Shown here: positions 1-8,484 of the stretch, in pieces | How positions within the stretch are numbered: position 1 is the stretch's first letter | Layout of the letters: each line of letters begins with the position of its first letter | Assembly: GCA_046483585.1 (NCBI GenBank) | Contig: JAWOCV010000011.1 | Span: forward strand, 1-49,832 | DNA length: 49,832 nt | From: Marinilabilia sp046483585 | GTDB taxonomy: Bacteria; Bacteroidota; Bacteroidia; Bacteroidales; Marinilabiliaceae | Direction of reading: 5' to 3' | Notes under the pieces: generated by a model | Database searches by the model: none | What the model was told of the DNA's origin: nothing | Seen by the model: only the letters and a program-made list of their open reading frames with translations | Program-made: the position numbers and the translations under genes

Positions 1-335
1 TAAAACAAATTTCCCAAATTCAAACACCTAACAGCCAGTTAGCTCTTAGCTGTTAGCTCTTAGGACAAAAGCCTCCGGCTTTTTTTAGCTAAAAGCTTCC
101 AGCCACTCAAAATAATTGTCCCAAATTAAACACCTAAGAGCCAAGAGCTACGAGCTAACAGCTTTGAGCATTCAGCTACTACTGACCCTGCAACTGAGCT
201 ACTAACCTCAATTTTTTTAAAAAAACAAAAAGTACTTTTCACCGGAAAAAATGCATCTTTCCCATTATAACTTTGTGTTAATTTCCAAAAACGGTTAGTT
301 TAAAGTAATTTTGTCCCCAAAACAAACCATCAACA
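1..335. other. Intergenic region with short degenerate direct repeats
   Basis: No gene is seen here. Two diverged copies of a roughly 45-base block (about 10-55 and 117-165) share CCCAAATT, AAACACCTAA and AGCCA, followed by iterated AGCTCTTAGC / GAGCTAACAGC words that are partly inverted relative to each other. Two TAnnTTTG words (268-275, 306-313) upstream of the acyltransferase resemble Bacteroidota -7 boxes, but no convincing -33 TTTG lies at the right distance, so no promoter is called. Confidence 0.5.
67..88 (+). terminator. Terminator-like hairpin
   Basis: A six-pair stem AAAGCC / GGCTTT with a TCC loop is followed by a T tract. It would end plus-strand transcription entering from the left of the window; no gene in the window needs it. 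Confidence 0.5.
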
Positions 336-1496
336 ATGAGCAAAGAAGAGGATTTTGAATCGATACGACCCTACCAGGACCATGAAATTCAGGAAGTATT
401 TGAACGTTTGAAAAAAGAAACCGCTTTCCTGGATCTCATCGGGTTCCTTTTCCCGGAATTGCCTGCCAACGATTTCATCAATAATATGATGCAGATCAAA
501 AGCATCAGACAATTTCAACAGGAAGTGATCTCTCCTTATGTAAAAGATGTGATCAAAAAAACCACGCAAGGAGTCACTTCCGACGGTCTTGATAACCTGG
601 ATCCCAACGAATCATACCTTTACATTTCCAATCATCGTGATATTGTTCTGGATCCGGCCATCCTCAATGTGATCATGTTCGAAAACGGATTCGACACAAC
701 AGAGATTGCCATCGGAGATAATCTCCTGATCCATCCCTGGATCACCGATCTGGTAAAACTGAACCGTACTTTTATAGTAAAAAGGAATCTGCCGGTACGC
801 CAAATGCTGGAAAGCTCAACACTACTCTCAAAATACATCCGGCACAGACTAACCGAAACAGGAAACAGCATATGGATTGCCCAGCGGGAAGGACGCTCCA
901 AAGACGGAAACGATCGTACCCAACTAAGCTTACTGAAAATGCTCAACATAAGCGGGCAATATGAATCGGTGGCCGAGAATTTCAAGCAATTGAAAATTGT
1001 TCCGGTTTCGATCTCCTACGAATATGATCCATGTGACTACCTCAAAGCGCAGGAATTCCAGCAGAAAAGAGACAATCCCAACTATATAAAAACAGAAAAA
1101 GACGACCTGAAACAAATGGGAACCGGCCTGCGTGGGCGGAAAGGTCGCGTGCATTTTGCTTTCGGTCAGCCCATTATTGACGAGCTTGACGATATAAAAG
1201 ACGTTGAAAACAGAAACGAAAAATTTGAATTTCTGGCAGGTCTCATCGACAAGCATGTTCACGAAAATTATCACTTATGGCCAGGGAACTGGGTCGCCTG
1301 GGATGTCCTGAACGAAACCGATGAATACAGTGACCAGTATACCCGCAAGGAGAAAGAAACTTTTCTCCGCTACATAGAAGAGCACCTCGATCGCATAGAA
1401 GGGGACCGGGCATTCCTGCGCAACATTCTTCTGGAGATGTATGCCAATCCCGTTGTGAACAAACGTGAAATTCTGGGAAGAGCAGTTCTGAAATAG
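336..1496 (+). CDS. 1-acyl-sn-glycerol-3-phosphate acyltransferase family protein (PlsC-like)
   Basis: This is a probable membrane-associated acyltransferase of the glycerophosphate/lysophosphatidate acyltransferase superfamily, which transfers an acyl chain to a glycerol phosphate backbone in phospholipid synthesis. Motif I is seen as SNHRDIVLD with His100, spaced slightly differently from the classical HX4D. Motif III is REGRSKDG (about 184-191) and motif IV includes IVPVSISYEYDP (about 221-232). At 386 residues it is longer than PlsC (about 240), with extra helical sequence at both ends, so it belongs to the long Bacteroidota branch. It has no signal peptide or clear membrane span. The start is the first ATG of the frame. 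It is monocistronic and convergent with aspS. The exact acyl acceptor is inferred and could be another lipid. Confidence 0.8.
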   Translation: MSKEEDFESIRPYQDHEIQEVFERLKKETAFLDLIGFLFPELPANDFINNMMQIKSIRQFQQEVISPYVKDVIKKTTQGVTSDGLDNLDPNESYLYISNHRDIVLDPAILNVIMFENGFDTTEIAIGDNLLIHPWITDLVKLNRTFIVKRNLPVRQMLESSTLLSKYIRHRLTETGNSIWIAQREGRSKDGNDRTQLSLLKMLNISGQYESVAENFKQLKIVPVSISYEYDPCDYLKAQEFQQKRDNPNYIKTEKDDLKQMGTGLRGRKGRVHFAFGQPIIDELDDIKDVENRNEKFEFLAGLIDKHVHENYHLWPGNWVAWDVLNETDEYSDQYTRKEKETFLRYIEEHLDRIEGDRAFLRNILLEMYANPVVNKREILGRAVLK

Positions 1497-1669
1497 CAAT
1501 TCCCGATGGCTTCGGCAACAACCAATGGTGCCAAATATCAGGTCAGAGGATTGCTTTTGTTTTCCGGATTTGGGGGTATAGCAAACGTAACGCAACTCTG
1601 CACACACTCATTTCCCTACAAAACAGGTCTGTTACTGACTTTACAGAGCAGGGAGGGCCCAAATTCCGT

Positions 1670-3445
1670 TTATTGCCCTTTCAATTTTTTGGCTGCTTCA
1701 CCTTTGAGCTCAATCATCAATTCATCCAGCTGAGCCTGGCTGATAAAGGAGGGTGCATCGTTCATCACATCACGACCGGCATTGTTCTTGGGAAAGGCAA
1801 TTACTTCACGGATGGAGTCAACACCCGCCAGCAATGAAACCCAGCGGTCAAACCCAAATGCCACCCCTCCATGGGGTGGAGCCCCATATTTGAACGCATT
1901 CATCAGAAAACCGAATTGATGCTCAGCTTCTTCTTCGGTGAATCCCAATACTTTGAACATTTTTTGCTGTAGCTGGTCATTATGAATACGAATGGAGCCT
2001 CCTCCCAGCTCCACTCCGTTAATCACGAGATCATAAGCATTGGCCCTAACGTTTTCGGGATTGGTATCCAGTATCTCAAGATCCTCATCACGTGGGGAGG
2101 TGAACGGATGGTGCATGGCGTAAAACCGCTTTGACTCTTCATCCCATTCGAGAAGTGGAAAATCGACCACCCAGAGCGGGGCAAATTTATTTTTATCGCG
2201 CAATCCCAACCGATTCCCCATCTCAAGCCTTAGCTCCGACAAGGCTGTCAAGGTTTGTTTACGGGGTCCGGCCAGGATAAGAAGCAAATCACCGGGCCGG
2301 GCATCACACATCTCGGCCCACTCCTTAAAATCAGCAGAAGAAAAGAACTTATCCACCGAGGTTTTAAAAGTCCCATCTTCATTATATTTCACATAAACAA
2401 GTCCTTTGGCCCCTACCTGGGGTTTTTTGACAAAATCGGTGAGTTGATCCAGTTCTTTGCGACTGTAGGCGGCACAATTTTCCGCACAAATGGCTCCAAT
2501 ATATTCGGCATCATCAAACACCTTGAACCCTTTGCCTGAGGCTGCCGGGGTCAGGTCCACAAAACGCATCCCGAAACGAATATCGGGTTTATCGGTACCA
2601 TAATATTCCATGGCCTCCGAATATGGCATGCGTGGAAATGCCCGGCTTATATCGACATTTTTTACTTCCCTGAAAAGATGCTTGGTCAAACCTTCAAAAG
2701 TCCTCAGCACATCATCCCGGTCCACAAAGGACATTTCGCAATCTATCTGGGTGAACTCGGGCTGGCGGTCGGCACGAAGGTCTTCATCGCGAAAGCATTT
2801 CACGATCTGAAAATACCGGTCGTAACCGGCTACCATCAGCAACTGTTTAAAAACCTGTGGCGACTGGGGAAGGGCATAAAACTGCCCGGGATTCATCCTC
2901 GAAGGAACAACAAAATCGCGTGCCCCTTCAGGAGTAGATTTCATCAGTACCGGTGTTTCTATCTCAATGAAGCCCTTATCATCCATATATTTCCGCACCT
3001 CAATGGCCATTTTATGCCGAAGTTCCATGGCTTCCCGCACAGGATTGCGTCTTAAATCAAGATAACGATACTTCATTCTGAGCTCTTCTCCGCCATCGGT
3101 GTCATCCTCAATGGTAAAAGGCGGAAGATCGGCTTCATTGAGGATGCTCAATTCTTCTACGCTTACTTCGATATCACCCGTGGGAATTTTATTGTTTTTA
3201 CTGCTGCGCTCAGCCACTTTTCCCTTCACCTGCACCACATACTCCCGGCCAAGAGCGTGTACTTTTGTAAGCAACCTCTCATCGGCATCACTTCCGATGA
3301 CCAATTGTGTAATGCCGAAACGGTCACGAAGATCAATAAAAGTCATACCTCCAAGATTACGCACCCGTTGAATCCAGCCACTCAAAGTGATCTCCTTATT
3401 CACATCCGAAATTCTTAAATCCCCGCAAGTATGTGTTCTGTACAT
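1670..3445 (-). CDS. aspS: Aspartate--tRNA ligase
   Basis: A cytoplasmic class II aminoacyl-tRNA synthetase that charges tRNA-Asp. The 591 residues match the bacterial-type enzyme: an N-terminal OB-fold anticodon-binding domain (about 1-110), class II motif 2 with CFRDEDLRADRQPEF (about 220), an inserted GAD domain (about 290-400), and motif 3 with GFDRW (about 550). Whether it is discriminating (Asp only) or also makes Asp-tRNA-Asn cannot be decided here. It starts at ATG 3445, diverges from tadA across a 126-bp gap and is convergent with the acyltransferase gene. Confidence 0.97.
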   Translation of the reverse strand: MYRTHTCGDLRISDVNKEITLSGWIQRVRNLGGMTFIDLRDRFGITQLVIGSDADERLLTKVHALGREYVVQVKGKVAERSSKNNKIPTGDIEVSVEELSILNEADLPPFTIEDDTDGGEELRMKYRYLDLRRNPVREAMELRHKMAIEVRKYMDDKGFIEIETPVLMKSTPEGARDFVVPSRMNPGQFYALPQSPQVFKQLLMVAGYDRYFQIVKCFRDEDLRADRQPEFTQIDCEMSFVDRDDVLRTFEGLTKHLFREVKNVDISRAFPRMPYSEAMEYYGTDKPDIRFGMRFVDLTPAASGKGFKVFDDAEYIGAICAENCAAYSRKELDQLTDFVKKPQVGAKGLVYVKYNEDGTFKTSVDKFFSSADFKEWAEMCDARPGDLLLILAGPRKQTLTALSELRLEMGNRLGLRDKNKFAPLWVVDFPLLEWDEESKRFYAMHHPFTSPRDEDLEILDTNPENVRANAYDLVINGVELGGGSIRIHNDQLQQKMFKVLGFTEEEAEHQFGFLMNAFKYGAPPHGGVAFGFDRWVSLLAGVDSIREVIAFPKNNAGRDVMNDAPSFISQAQLDELMIELKGEAAKKLKGQ

Positions 3446-3506
3446 TATTTATTCATTTTTTGGAGCTTGTTATGCTCCCGTTTCCGGTAAATAGATGATT
3501 TTGCAA

Positions 3507-3514
3507 TATCTTTG
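3507..3514 (+). promoter_or_regulatory. Possible -7 element for tadA
   Basis: TATCTTTG matches the Bacteroidota -7 consensus TAnnTTTG, 58 bases before the chosen tadA start. No clear TTTG -33 element is present at 19-21 bp, so this is only a candidate. Confidence 0.35.
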
Positions 3515-3571
3515 CGAAAATATAAAGAAAAACAGAAACAGCGATGCTGCATTTCAAAAAGGTCAAAATTT

Positions 3572-4018
3572 ATGAAAAAAATCGACTTTACAGACCAATA
3601 TTTCATGAAGCAGGCCCTTCAGCAGGCCAAAGAGGCACTTGCCAAGGATGAAGTCCCCGTGGGGGCCGTAATTGTGAGCGAGGAGACCATCATCTGCAAA
3701 GCGCACAATCTTACCGAAACACTAAATGATGTAACGGCCCATGCAGAGATGCTCGCCATCACCTCTGCCGCTGAGCAATTCGGAGGTAAATACCTACCCA
3801 ACTGCACCTTGTACGTAACCCTTGAGCCTTGCACCATGTGTGCCGGGGCACTCAACTGGTCGCAGATCGGAAGGGTGGTTTTCGGGGCCCGGGACGAAAA
3901 GCGGGGATACCAACGGTTGTCACCCACCCCTCTTCATCCACGCACAGAAGTAACAAGCGGTGTTCTTGAAGAAGAGTGCCAACAAATGGTCAAACAGTTC
4001 TTCGCCATCCGACGATAA
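3572..4018 (+). CDS. tadA: tRNA adenosine(34) deaminase TadA-like nucleoside deaminase
   Basis: A zinc-dependent deaminase converting A34 to inosine in the tRNA-Arg(ACG) wobble position. The cytidine/deoxycytidylate deaminase zinc motifs are visible: HAEMLAI (ligand His and catalytic Glu) and PCTMCAGAL (two Cys ligands). The open frame begins at 3512, but ATG 3572 (MKKIDFTDQYFM) gives 148 residues, the usual family length, and avoids a Cys/Lys-rich leader, so 3572 is preferred. Related nucleoside deaminases (guanine deaminase type) share the fold; the VGAVIV and VTLEPCTMC context favours TadA. Confidence 0.88.
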   Translation: MKKIDFTDQYFMKQALQQAKEALAKDEVPVGAVIVSEETIICKAHNLTETLNDVTAHAEMLAITSAAEQFGGKYLPNCTLYVTLEPCTMCAGALNWSQIGRVVFGARDEKRGYQRLSPTPLHPRTEVTSGVLEEECQQMVKQFFAIRR

Positions 4019-4043
4019 CCCAATAAGCCCAGACCCCATAAAA

Positions 4044-4077
4044 TATCCCCTCCCCGGGGCCAACCGAAGAGGGGATA
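4044..4077. terminator. Inverted repeat between convergent genes
   Basis: A nine-pair stem TATCCCCTC / GAGGGGATA with a 16-nt loop lies between the 3' ends of tadA and the secreted-protein gene. There is no strong T tract, so the terminator role is inferred from position. Confidence 0.45.
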
Positions 4078-4100
4078 ACCCAAGTAACCCTATGAAGCAA

Positions 4101-4928
4101 TTAGCGGACAGCCACTTTCTTCGTAATTGTCTGGTTACCCATATTAACACTCACGATATATATTTGGCCACCTGCTAATTCTATTTGATTTATGCCGCCG
4201 GAAGCCCGCCGACTGGTGAGCTTCCGCCCACTTCTGCTGAAAACATCGATCCTGGCCTGAGGGCCTGAACCACTCAACATCGCCGGATCTACATCAACAT
4301 TTAACCGGTCGTTGCCGCTTGTAAAACGAACAGACTCTTCCATATCTTCTTCCTTATCATCAATACCCGTTGCCACACGGGAACTGCGGGTAAGATGTAA
4401 CACGAACCGCTCATCTTCGATACCAAGAACACTGGGGGTATAAGTATAAGATGATTTCCGCAAATTGATGTATTCCTCTTCCTCTTTATCCTCGAGAACC
4501 ACCTCATAATCTTCTGTGAAATCATCCACATCGGCCGTTATTTCACATTCGTCATACACCCGGTTCCGAACACTTACCGGAACAGAAACCTGGCCCTTCC
4601 CGTCAAGGGCCGAAAACCCATTGATGGCCATGGCTGAATTTCCGATTCGGGTAAAAATCTCAGGAATATTCTCTGATGTGTTGAACATTTTATCAGAATC
4701 TTCGGGACCCCGGCCGTCGACAAACGTCTCATGATAATATACAACTGTGGCATCAAAAGCGTGTTCGTTCTCTATCCTAAGACGGATCAAATCGTAAACA
4801 GTGCTCGACTTCAATGAACTCTTCTCTGTTGAAATACCGGTGGATTCATTTTTTTGGCTCTGCCCATTAACTGAAGCTGTTAATGCGAAAAACAAAATAC
4901 CTGATAAGATGGTGTAAAACTTTTTCAT
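4101..4928 (-). CDS. Secreted protein with T9SS type A-like C-terminal sorting domain
   Basis: The product carries a Sec signal peptide (MKKFYTILSGILFFALTASVNG, hydrophobic residues 5-17) and ends in a beta-rich domain: IDVFSRSGRKL, then GGQIYIVSV, then a terminal KKVAVR. This pattern is that of type IX secretion C-terminal sorting domains, cleaved on export across the outer membrane. The middle (about 40-200) contains IRLRIENEHAFDATVVYYHE and FTSGNDRLNVD segments of a beta-sandwich exported protein I cannot name. ATG 4928 is preferred over 4952 because it starts the signal peptide. The five-copy 21-bp-period array lies just upstream, so regulated expression is likely. Function unknown. Confidence 0.7.
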   Translation of the reverse strand: MKKFYTILSGILFFALTASVNGQSQKNESTGISTEKSSLKSSTVYDLIRLRIENEHAFDATVVYYHETFVDGRGPEDSDKMFNTSENIPEIFTRIGNSAMAINGFSALDGKGQVSVPVSVRNRVYDECEITADVDDFTEDYEVVLEDKEEEEYINLRKSSYTYTPSVLGIEDERFVLHLTRSSRVATGIDDKEEDMEESVRFTSGNDRLNVDVDPAMLSGSGPQARIDVFSRSGRKLTSRRASGGINQIELAGGQIYIVSVNMGNQTITKKVAVR

Positions 4929-4984
4929 AGGGCTTAATTTTTCCCGGAGCAAACCGGGTGGTTTAATACTTCACATTACTTTGG

Positions 4985-5125
4985 TTTGACGAACGCCTTT
5001 TATTTTTTGATTAATGGCCTTTTTATTTTGACGAACGACTTATTTCTTTATACCAGAAGCCCTGGGAAAAGTTTCAAAATTTAAAAATTGTTTTTTGATG
5101 AATGCACTTTTTTATTTGATGAATA
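4985..5125. promoter_or_regulatory. Operator-like array of five TTTGAYKAAYG repeats, 21-bp period
   Basis: An 11-base word recurs in direct orientation: TTTGACGAACG at 4985, TTTGATTAATG at 5006, TTTGACGAACG at 5027, TTTGATGAATG at 5094 and TTTGATGAATA at 5115. The step is exactly 21 bp within each group (three, then two copies). Two helical turns between direct repeats is the geometry of LytTR-type response-regulator sites and some other activators. It lies 57-197 bp upstream of the secreted-protein gene. The regulator is not in the window. Confidence 0.55.
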
Positions 5126-5420
5126 GCTCTAAAAAATTGACAAATACTGTAACACTCTGGGCTATTCAAAAACCAAGAACCAACAATCAAACCGTTGGAG
5201 TTCATACCCCAAAAAAGGACAGAGAAAGCAATACGACCGGAAGAAAAAGACTTTGAACCCGGAATATTCATTCGTAAATAATTAACTTAAGTATTTGGTC
5301 GAATGGAACCTGTCTGCCATTTAATATATATGCCGACCATTGATTTTAGTGGTTTTTCACCAAAAACGAGAATATTTCTCTTTCATAGCCCGCCAGGCAG
5401 GCTTGCATTTATCAATATTT

Positions 5421-5460
5421 ACATGTTCTTTTGAGACCTTGATGGTCATGCAAGTTTCAT
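5421..5460 (+). repeat. Dispersed repeat, copy 1 (inverted copy at 34477-34516)
   Basis: Forty bases, beginning ACATGTTCTTTTGAG, match the reverse complement of 34477-34516 with two mismatches. In both places a GCCAGGCAGGC word lies next to it, in the same relative order, separated by a variable stretch. Confidence 0.75.
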
Positions 5461-5819
5461 CATGTAATAATTTTGTAATTACTTGCACTGGTGTCGGGTA
5501 AAACAAATGGAGATTGCCAGGCTCGTTTCATAAGGGAAATAATTTATGAAACGAAGTTCGACGAAATCAATAGTTCAGGCTAAAAAGAAGAAAATTGCTT
5601 AGTTATGTATCAAGTAGGTTAAAAAACGGGGAAAAACATCTCAAAAAAGAAAAGACTGATAAAGAAATCGTTTCGTATTCATCATCCGCCTCAACAAAAA
5701 CAGGGAAATCCCTGGATGGAAAGCAATGGTCGTGAAAGAGGTTTGCTAAATCAGTTCAGACAAGATCCCGGACTCAAATTATAGAACGATCCTTCGTTAA
5801 AAAACTCAGTCTGAAAAAA

Positions 5820-5955
5820 TAATAGACCGTTAGATTTTTAGATATAAGATTTAAGAGGAATCATATAACATTAATAATCTGTATCTTAGCAAGAATAGCG
5901 CACATTTTGTAAATAGCTAAAAATCAAGTTTTTGAAAAAGTTTAACGGACTATTG
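5820..5955. mobile_element. 135-bp inverted-repeat element (family 1), copy 1
   Basis: It begins TAATAGACCGTTAGATTTTT and ends AAAAGTTTAACGGACTATTG; the ends are imperfect inverted repeats of about 20 bp (CAATAG..CGTTA..TTTT type). Length and internal words (AGATATAAGA, GAATCATATAA) match copies at 25896-26122 and 48243-48377. It encodes no protein and is MITE-like. Confidence 0.7.
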
Positions 5956-6174
5956 AAAAAATATTATCGTATAAAGATCTCACAGTGAAGAAATGACAGG
6001 CAAAAAGAAATTATTTCTTTCGGATATTCATAATAATGCGTACCTACTGCAAGAATGAATCCTATGAATTAAAATTTACTAATTGCTTCGCAATTATATT
6101 TCAAGTACGCATTTTTAGGATGAACCTTTTTTTCACTGGTGTCCCGTTAAAATGAAAACAAAATAAAGCCACTT

Positions 6175-7275
6175 CTAATCGCCCACTTTCCGGAGTATAC
6201 TCCAGTTGATCATACAGCATACTTTATCTTCAAGGATGGGACAATTGGCTTCAATAATCTGTCTTACCTCTGAAGGCCGCTCAATACGGCTGGTAAACAG
6301 GGAAGAAGGAAAAGCCACATCCCCCAGGTCATGTTCGGTGTCCATATTCCGGATACCGAATGTACGAATGGTTATTTCTTCAAACCCGGGCATTACCTGA
6401 CGTACGTCCTCCACGAAGCTAAAAGCCCCCACCCGGTCCTCGGCAAAAACGGGATGCACATGGAAGGCATTATTGATCTGTTGAACAAGTATCTGCCGGA
6501 ATTCCCGTCCTGCAATACTGGCCACCATGGCCAGAACGATCCCCCCGGAAATGACGATCTCTCCCGGCTGATAGCGCTGATAATTGTAATGGCTGGGGTG
6601 AATGTTCTTCAGATAGGTGGCCCAGAAAAGGTTTTCACTCTTCCCTATCGGCCGAACATATGGATGCAGCAGCAAATCCCCCCGGCTAAATCTCAGGACC
6701 ACATTTTCCATTTTGATACTGCGTGTCCGGGCCAGGATCTGCTCTTTAAAACGGTTATTATGAAAGGTACTTCGCTGTTGCGGCTCGATGGTCTTGCGGG
6801 GCGTAACGGGCGGAAACAGGGACACCCGGCCCAGAGAAAAGACCGGTTCGCCTTTTTGATTAAACAAAAGGTGAGACGATTCAATGATGGAATGGCCGGG
6901 ACGCCGGGCGGGGCGAACATCATCAATCTTAATTGAACATGAAAAGGTATCCCCCGGGAATGCAGGGTTAAGATAAAGCGCATCACGCAATTCGAGTTTC
7001 AGCACACTGGAATGTGAGAAATTCTCGACACCCAAACTGAGTGTCAGATTTAATAAAAACCCATAAGGGAGAAATATCTGATGATAGCCAAGCCGGCCGG
7101 CAAACTCACGACTGTTTTCCGGATACGAAGATATGGGCATAAAACCGCTCCACATACTCAATACCGATTCATCAACGGTTAAGTTGTACCGGCTGACAAT
7201 TTCTTTTCCGACAAAAACTTTATCCAGATCCAGTCCGTACTCGGCCCGGCGGTTTGACTTCAAAAACTCTTCCAT
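6175..7275 (-). CDS. MaoC-like double hot-dog domain protein (acyl dehydratase family)
   Basis: A roughly 366-residue protein with two tandem hot-dog halves (about 5-150 and 170-320), resembling MaoC-family enoyl-CoA hydratases/dehydratases such as mesaconyl-CoA hydratase. The N-terminus YGLDLDKVFVG and the internal PGDTFSCSIKI and YQPGEIVISGG words fit this family. The canonical Asp/His hydratase-2 motif is not obvious in either half, so activity and substrate are uncertain. ATG 7275 is preferred over 7320 because it begins at the family's usual N-terminus. It lies just downstream of the radical SAM gene on the same strand, so it is probably the last gene of that operon; a functional link is only inferred. 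Confidence 0.6.
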   Translation of the reverse strand: MEEFLKSNRRAEYGLDLDKVFVGKEIVSRYNLTVDESVLSMWSGFMPISSYPENSREFAGRLGYHQIFLPYGFLLNLTLSLGVENFSHSSVLKLELRDALYLNPAFPGDTFSCSIKIDDVRPARRPGHSIIESSHLLFNQKGEPVFSLGRVSLFPPVTPRKTIEPQQRSTFHNNRFKEQILARTRSIKMENVVLRFSRGDLLLHPYVRPIGKSENLFWATYLKNIHPSHYNYQRYQPGEIVISGGIVLAMVASIAGREFRQILVQQINNAFHVHPVFAEDRVGAFSFVEDVRQVMPGFEEITIRTFGIRNMDTEHDLGDVAFPSSLFTSRIERPSEVRQIIEANCPILEDKVCCMINWSILRKVGD

Positions 7276-7338
7276 ACCATACCAAAATTGGCTCAAAAAT
7301 AGCAAAACGCCGGAAGGCATTCAACCAATACCGGGAAT

Positions 7339-8469
7339 TTATTCCCAAACGCCGGCAATTGGTTCTTCACAAAAGTCGCACTTCCCGTCTGAGATATGGT
7401 TGTCCCGCACGCGATACCCGGAACGGTCGATGATCTTTTTCTCACAAGCCGGGCAATAGGTGTCCTGTGCTTCATGACCGGGCACATTACCGATATACAC
7501 ATATTTCATCCCCGCTGTTCGTGCAATTTTCCGGGCCTCTTCCAGAACCTCCACGGGTGTGGCAGGAAGACGGTCGAGCTTATATGTGGGCGTGAACCGG
7601 CTGAAATGCAACGCTGCATCTTCAAATCCGTTGTCAACCAACCATCCACACATCTCTTTGATCATACCGGTATCATCGGTCCATTGCGGAACGACAAGAT
7701 TGGTAATCTCTACCCATACACCTTCTTCCTTGAGCACTTTCAATGTGTTAAGTACAGGATCGAGCGTGCCGGCATTCAGCTGCTGATAAGTTTCATCACT
7801 GAAGCTTTTCAGATCAATGTTGGCCCCGTCAATATAACGGCACCACTCACGAAGAGGCTTCTCTTCAATATATCCGGCTGATACGATCACATTCTTCATT
7901 CCCTTTTCATGGACCTTCCTGGCCGAATCGGCAGTATATTCATAAAACACAATTGGTTCTGTATAGGTATAAGCCACCGAAGCACAACCCTTTGAGCGGG
8001 CCAGTTCAGCTACTTTTTCAGGCATCAGTTTAACAGTATCTACCTCATCGGGTCTTTTTTGTGAAATTTGCCAGTTCTGACAGTTCAAACAAGCCAGATT
8101 GCAACCGGCAGTTGCAATGGACAAACTGGGTGTGCCGGGCATAAAATGGTTCAGTGGCTTTTTCTCAATAGGATCAACATGAACGGCACAGGGATTCCCG
8201 TAAGCCAGGGAGTACAGCTCTCCGTCACGATTGATGCGGGTTCGACAATCGCCCAGATCGCCCTCTTTTATGGTACAACTATTTGGACATAACTGGCAAC
8301 GAACACCTCTCGGCGTTTGCATAAAGTACCGTGCCGGAACGCCTTTTACTTCTGCAGCACCTCCGGCAGCAAATGAATTACCTCTCATCATCGAAAATGG
8401 CATAGCAGCCATTGCCAATCCACCTATCTTTTTCATAAACATACGTTTTGACATTTTTCGATGTCTCAT
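7339..8469 (-). CDS. AmmeMemoRadiSam system radical SAM enzyme, with N-terminal export signal
   Basis: A radical SAM enzyme of the three-part AmmeMemoRadiSam system, related to pyruvate formate-lyase activases; its substrate is unknown. The [4Fe-4S] motif is seen in AGCNLACLNCQNW (Cys123, 127, 130). Before it lies a Cys cluster (CQLCPNSC, then C75), and the C-terminus has a CPAC...CDFC zinc-ribbon-like element. Unusually, residues 7-13 read SKRMFMK followed by a hydrophobic stretch (GGLAMAAMPFSMM), matching a Tat signal in which the first Arg is Lys. A periplasmic, cofactor-loaded enzyme is therefore suggested but not proven. It follows the membrane spermidine-synthase-like gene by 15 bp. The start could also be Met6. 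Confidence 0.88.
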   Translation of the reverse strand: MRHRKMSKRMFMKKIGGLAMAAMPFSMMRGNSFAAGGAAEVKGVPARYFMQTPRGVRCQLCPNSCTIKEGDLGDCRTRINRDGELYSLAYGNPCAVHVDPIEKKPLNHFMPGTPSLSIATAGCNLACLNCQNWQISQKRPDEVDTVKLMPEKVAELARSKGCASVAYTYTEPIVFYEYTADSARKVHEKGMKNVIVSAGYIEEKPLREWCRYIDGANIDLKSFSDETYQQLNAGTLDPVLNTLKVLKEEGVWVEITNLVVPQWTDDTGMIKEMCGWLVDNGFEDAALHFSRFTPTYKLDRLPATPVEVLEEARKIARTAGMKYVYIGNVPGHEAQDTYCPACEKKIIDRSGYRVRDNHISDGKCDFCEEPIAGVWE

Positions 8470-8484
8470 AAACCCTCCGAAAGA

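Larger units (their letters stand above)
4929..6174. other. 1.2-kb AT-rich intergenic region with repeats
   Basis: No credible gene is present. The region contains the 21-bp-period array (4985-5125), one arm of a repeat found inverted at 34.5 kb (5421-5460), and one copy of the 135-bp inverted-repeat element (5820-5955). The remainder is AT-rich with stop codons in all frames. Confidence 0.6.

Noticed and set aside
10..165. CRISPR-like or tandem repeat array at the window start
   Set aside because: Only two diverged copies with internal inverted words; no regular spacer structure.
4985..5125. CRISPR array
   Set aside because: The repeats are only 11 bp with 10-bp spacers and no cas genes; the 21-bp step fits regulator sites.
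6206..6936. Plus-strand open frames of 64 and 201 codons opposite the MaoC-like gene
   Set aside because: Antisense shadows of a gene with better family support; no start signal.
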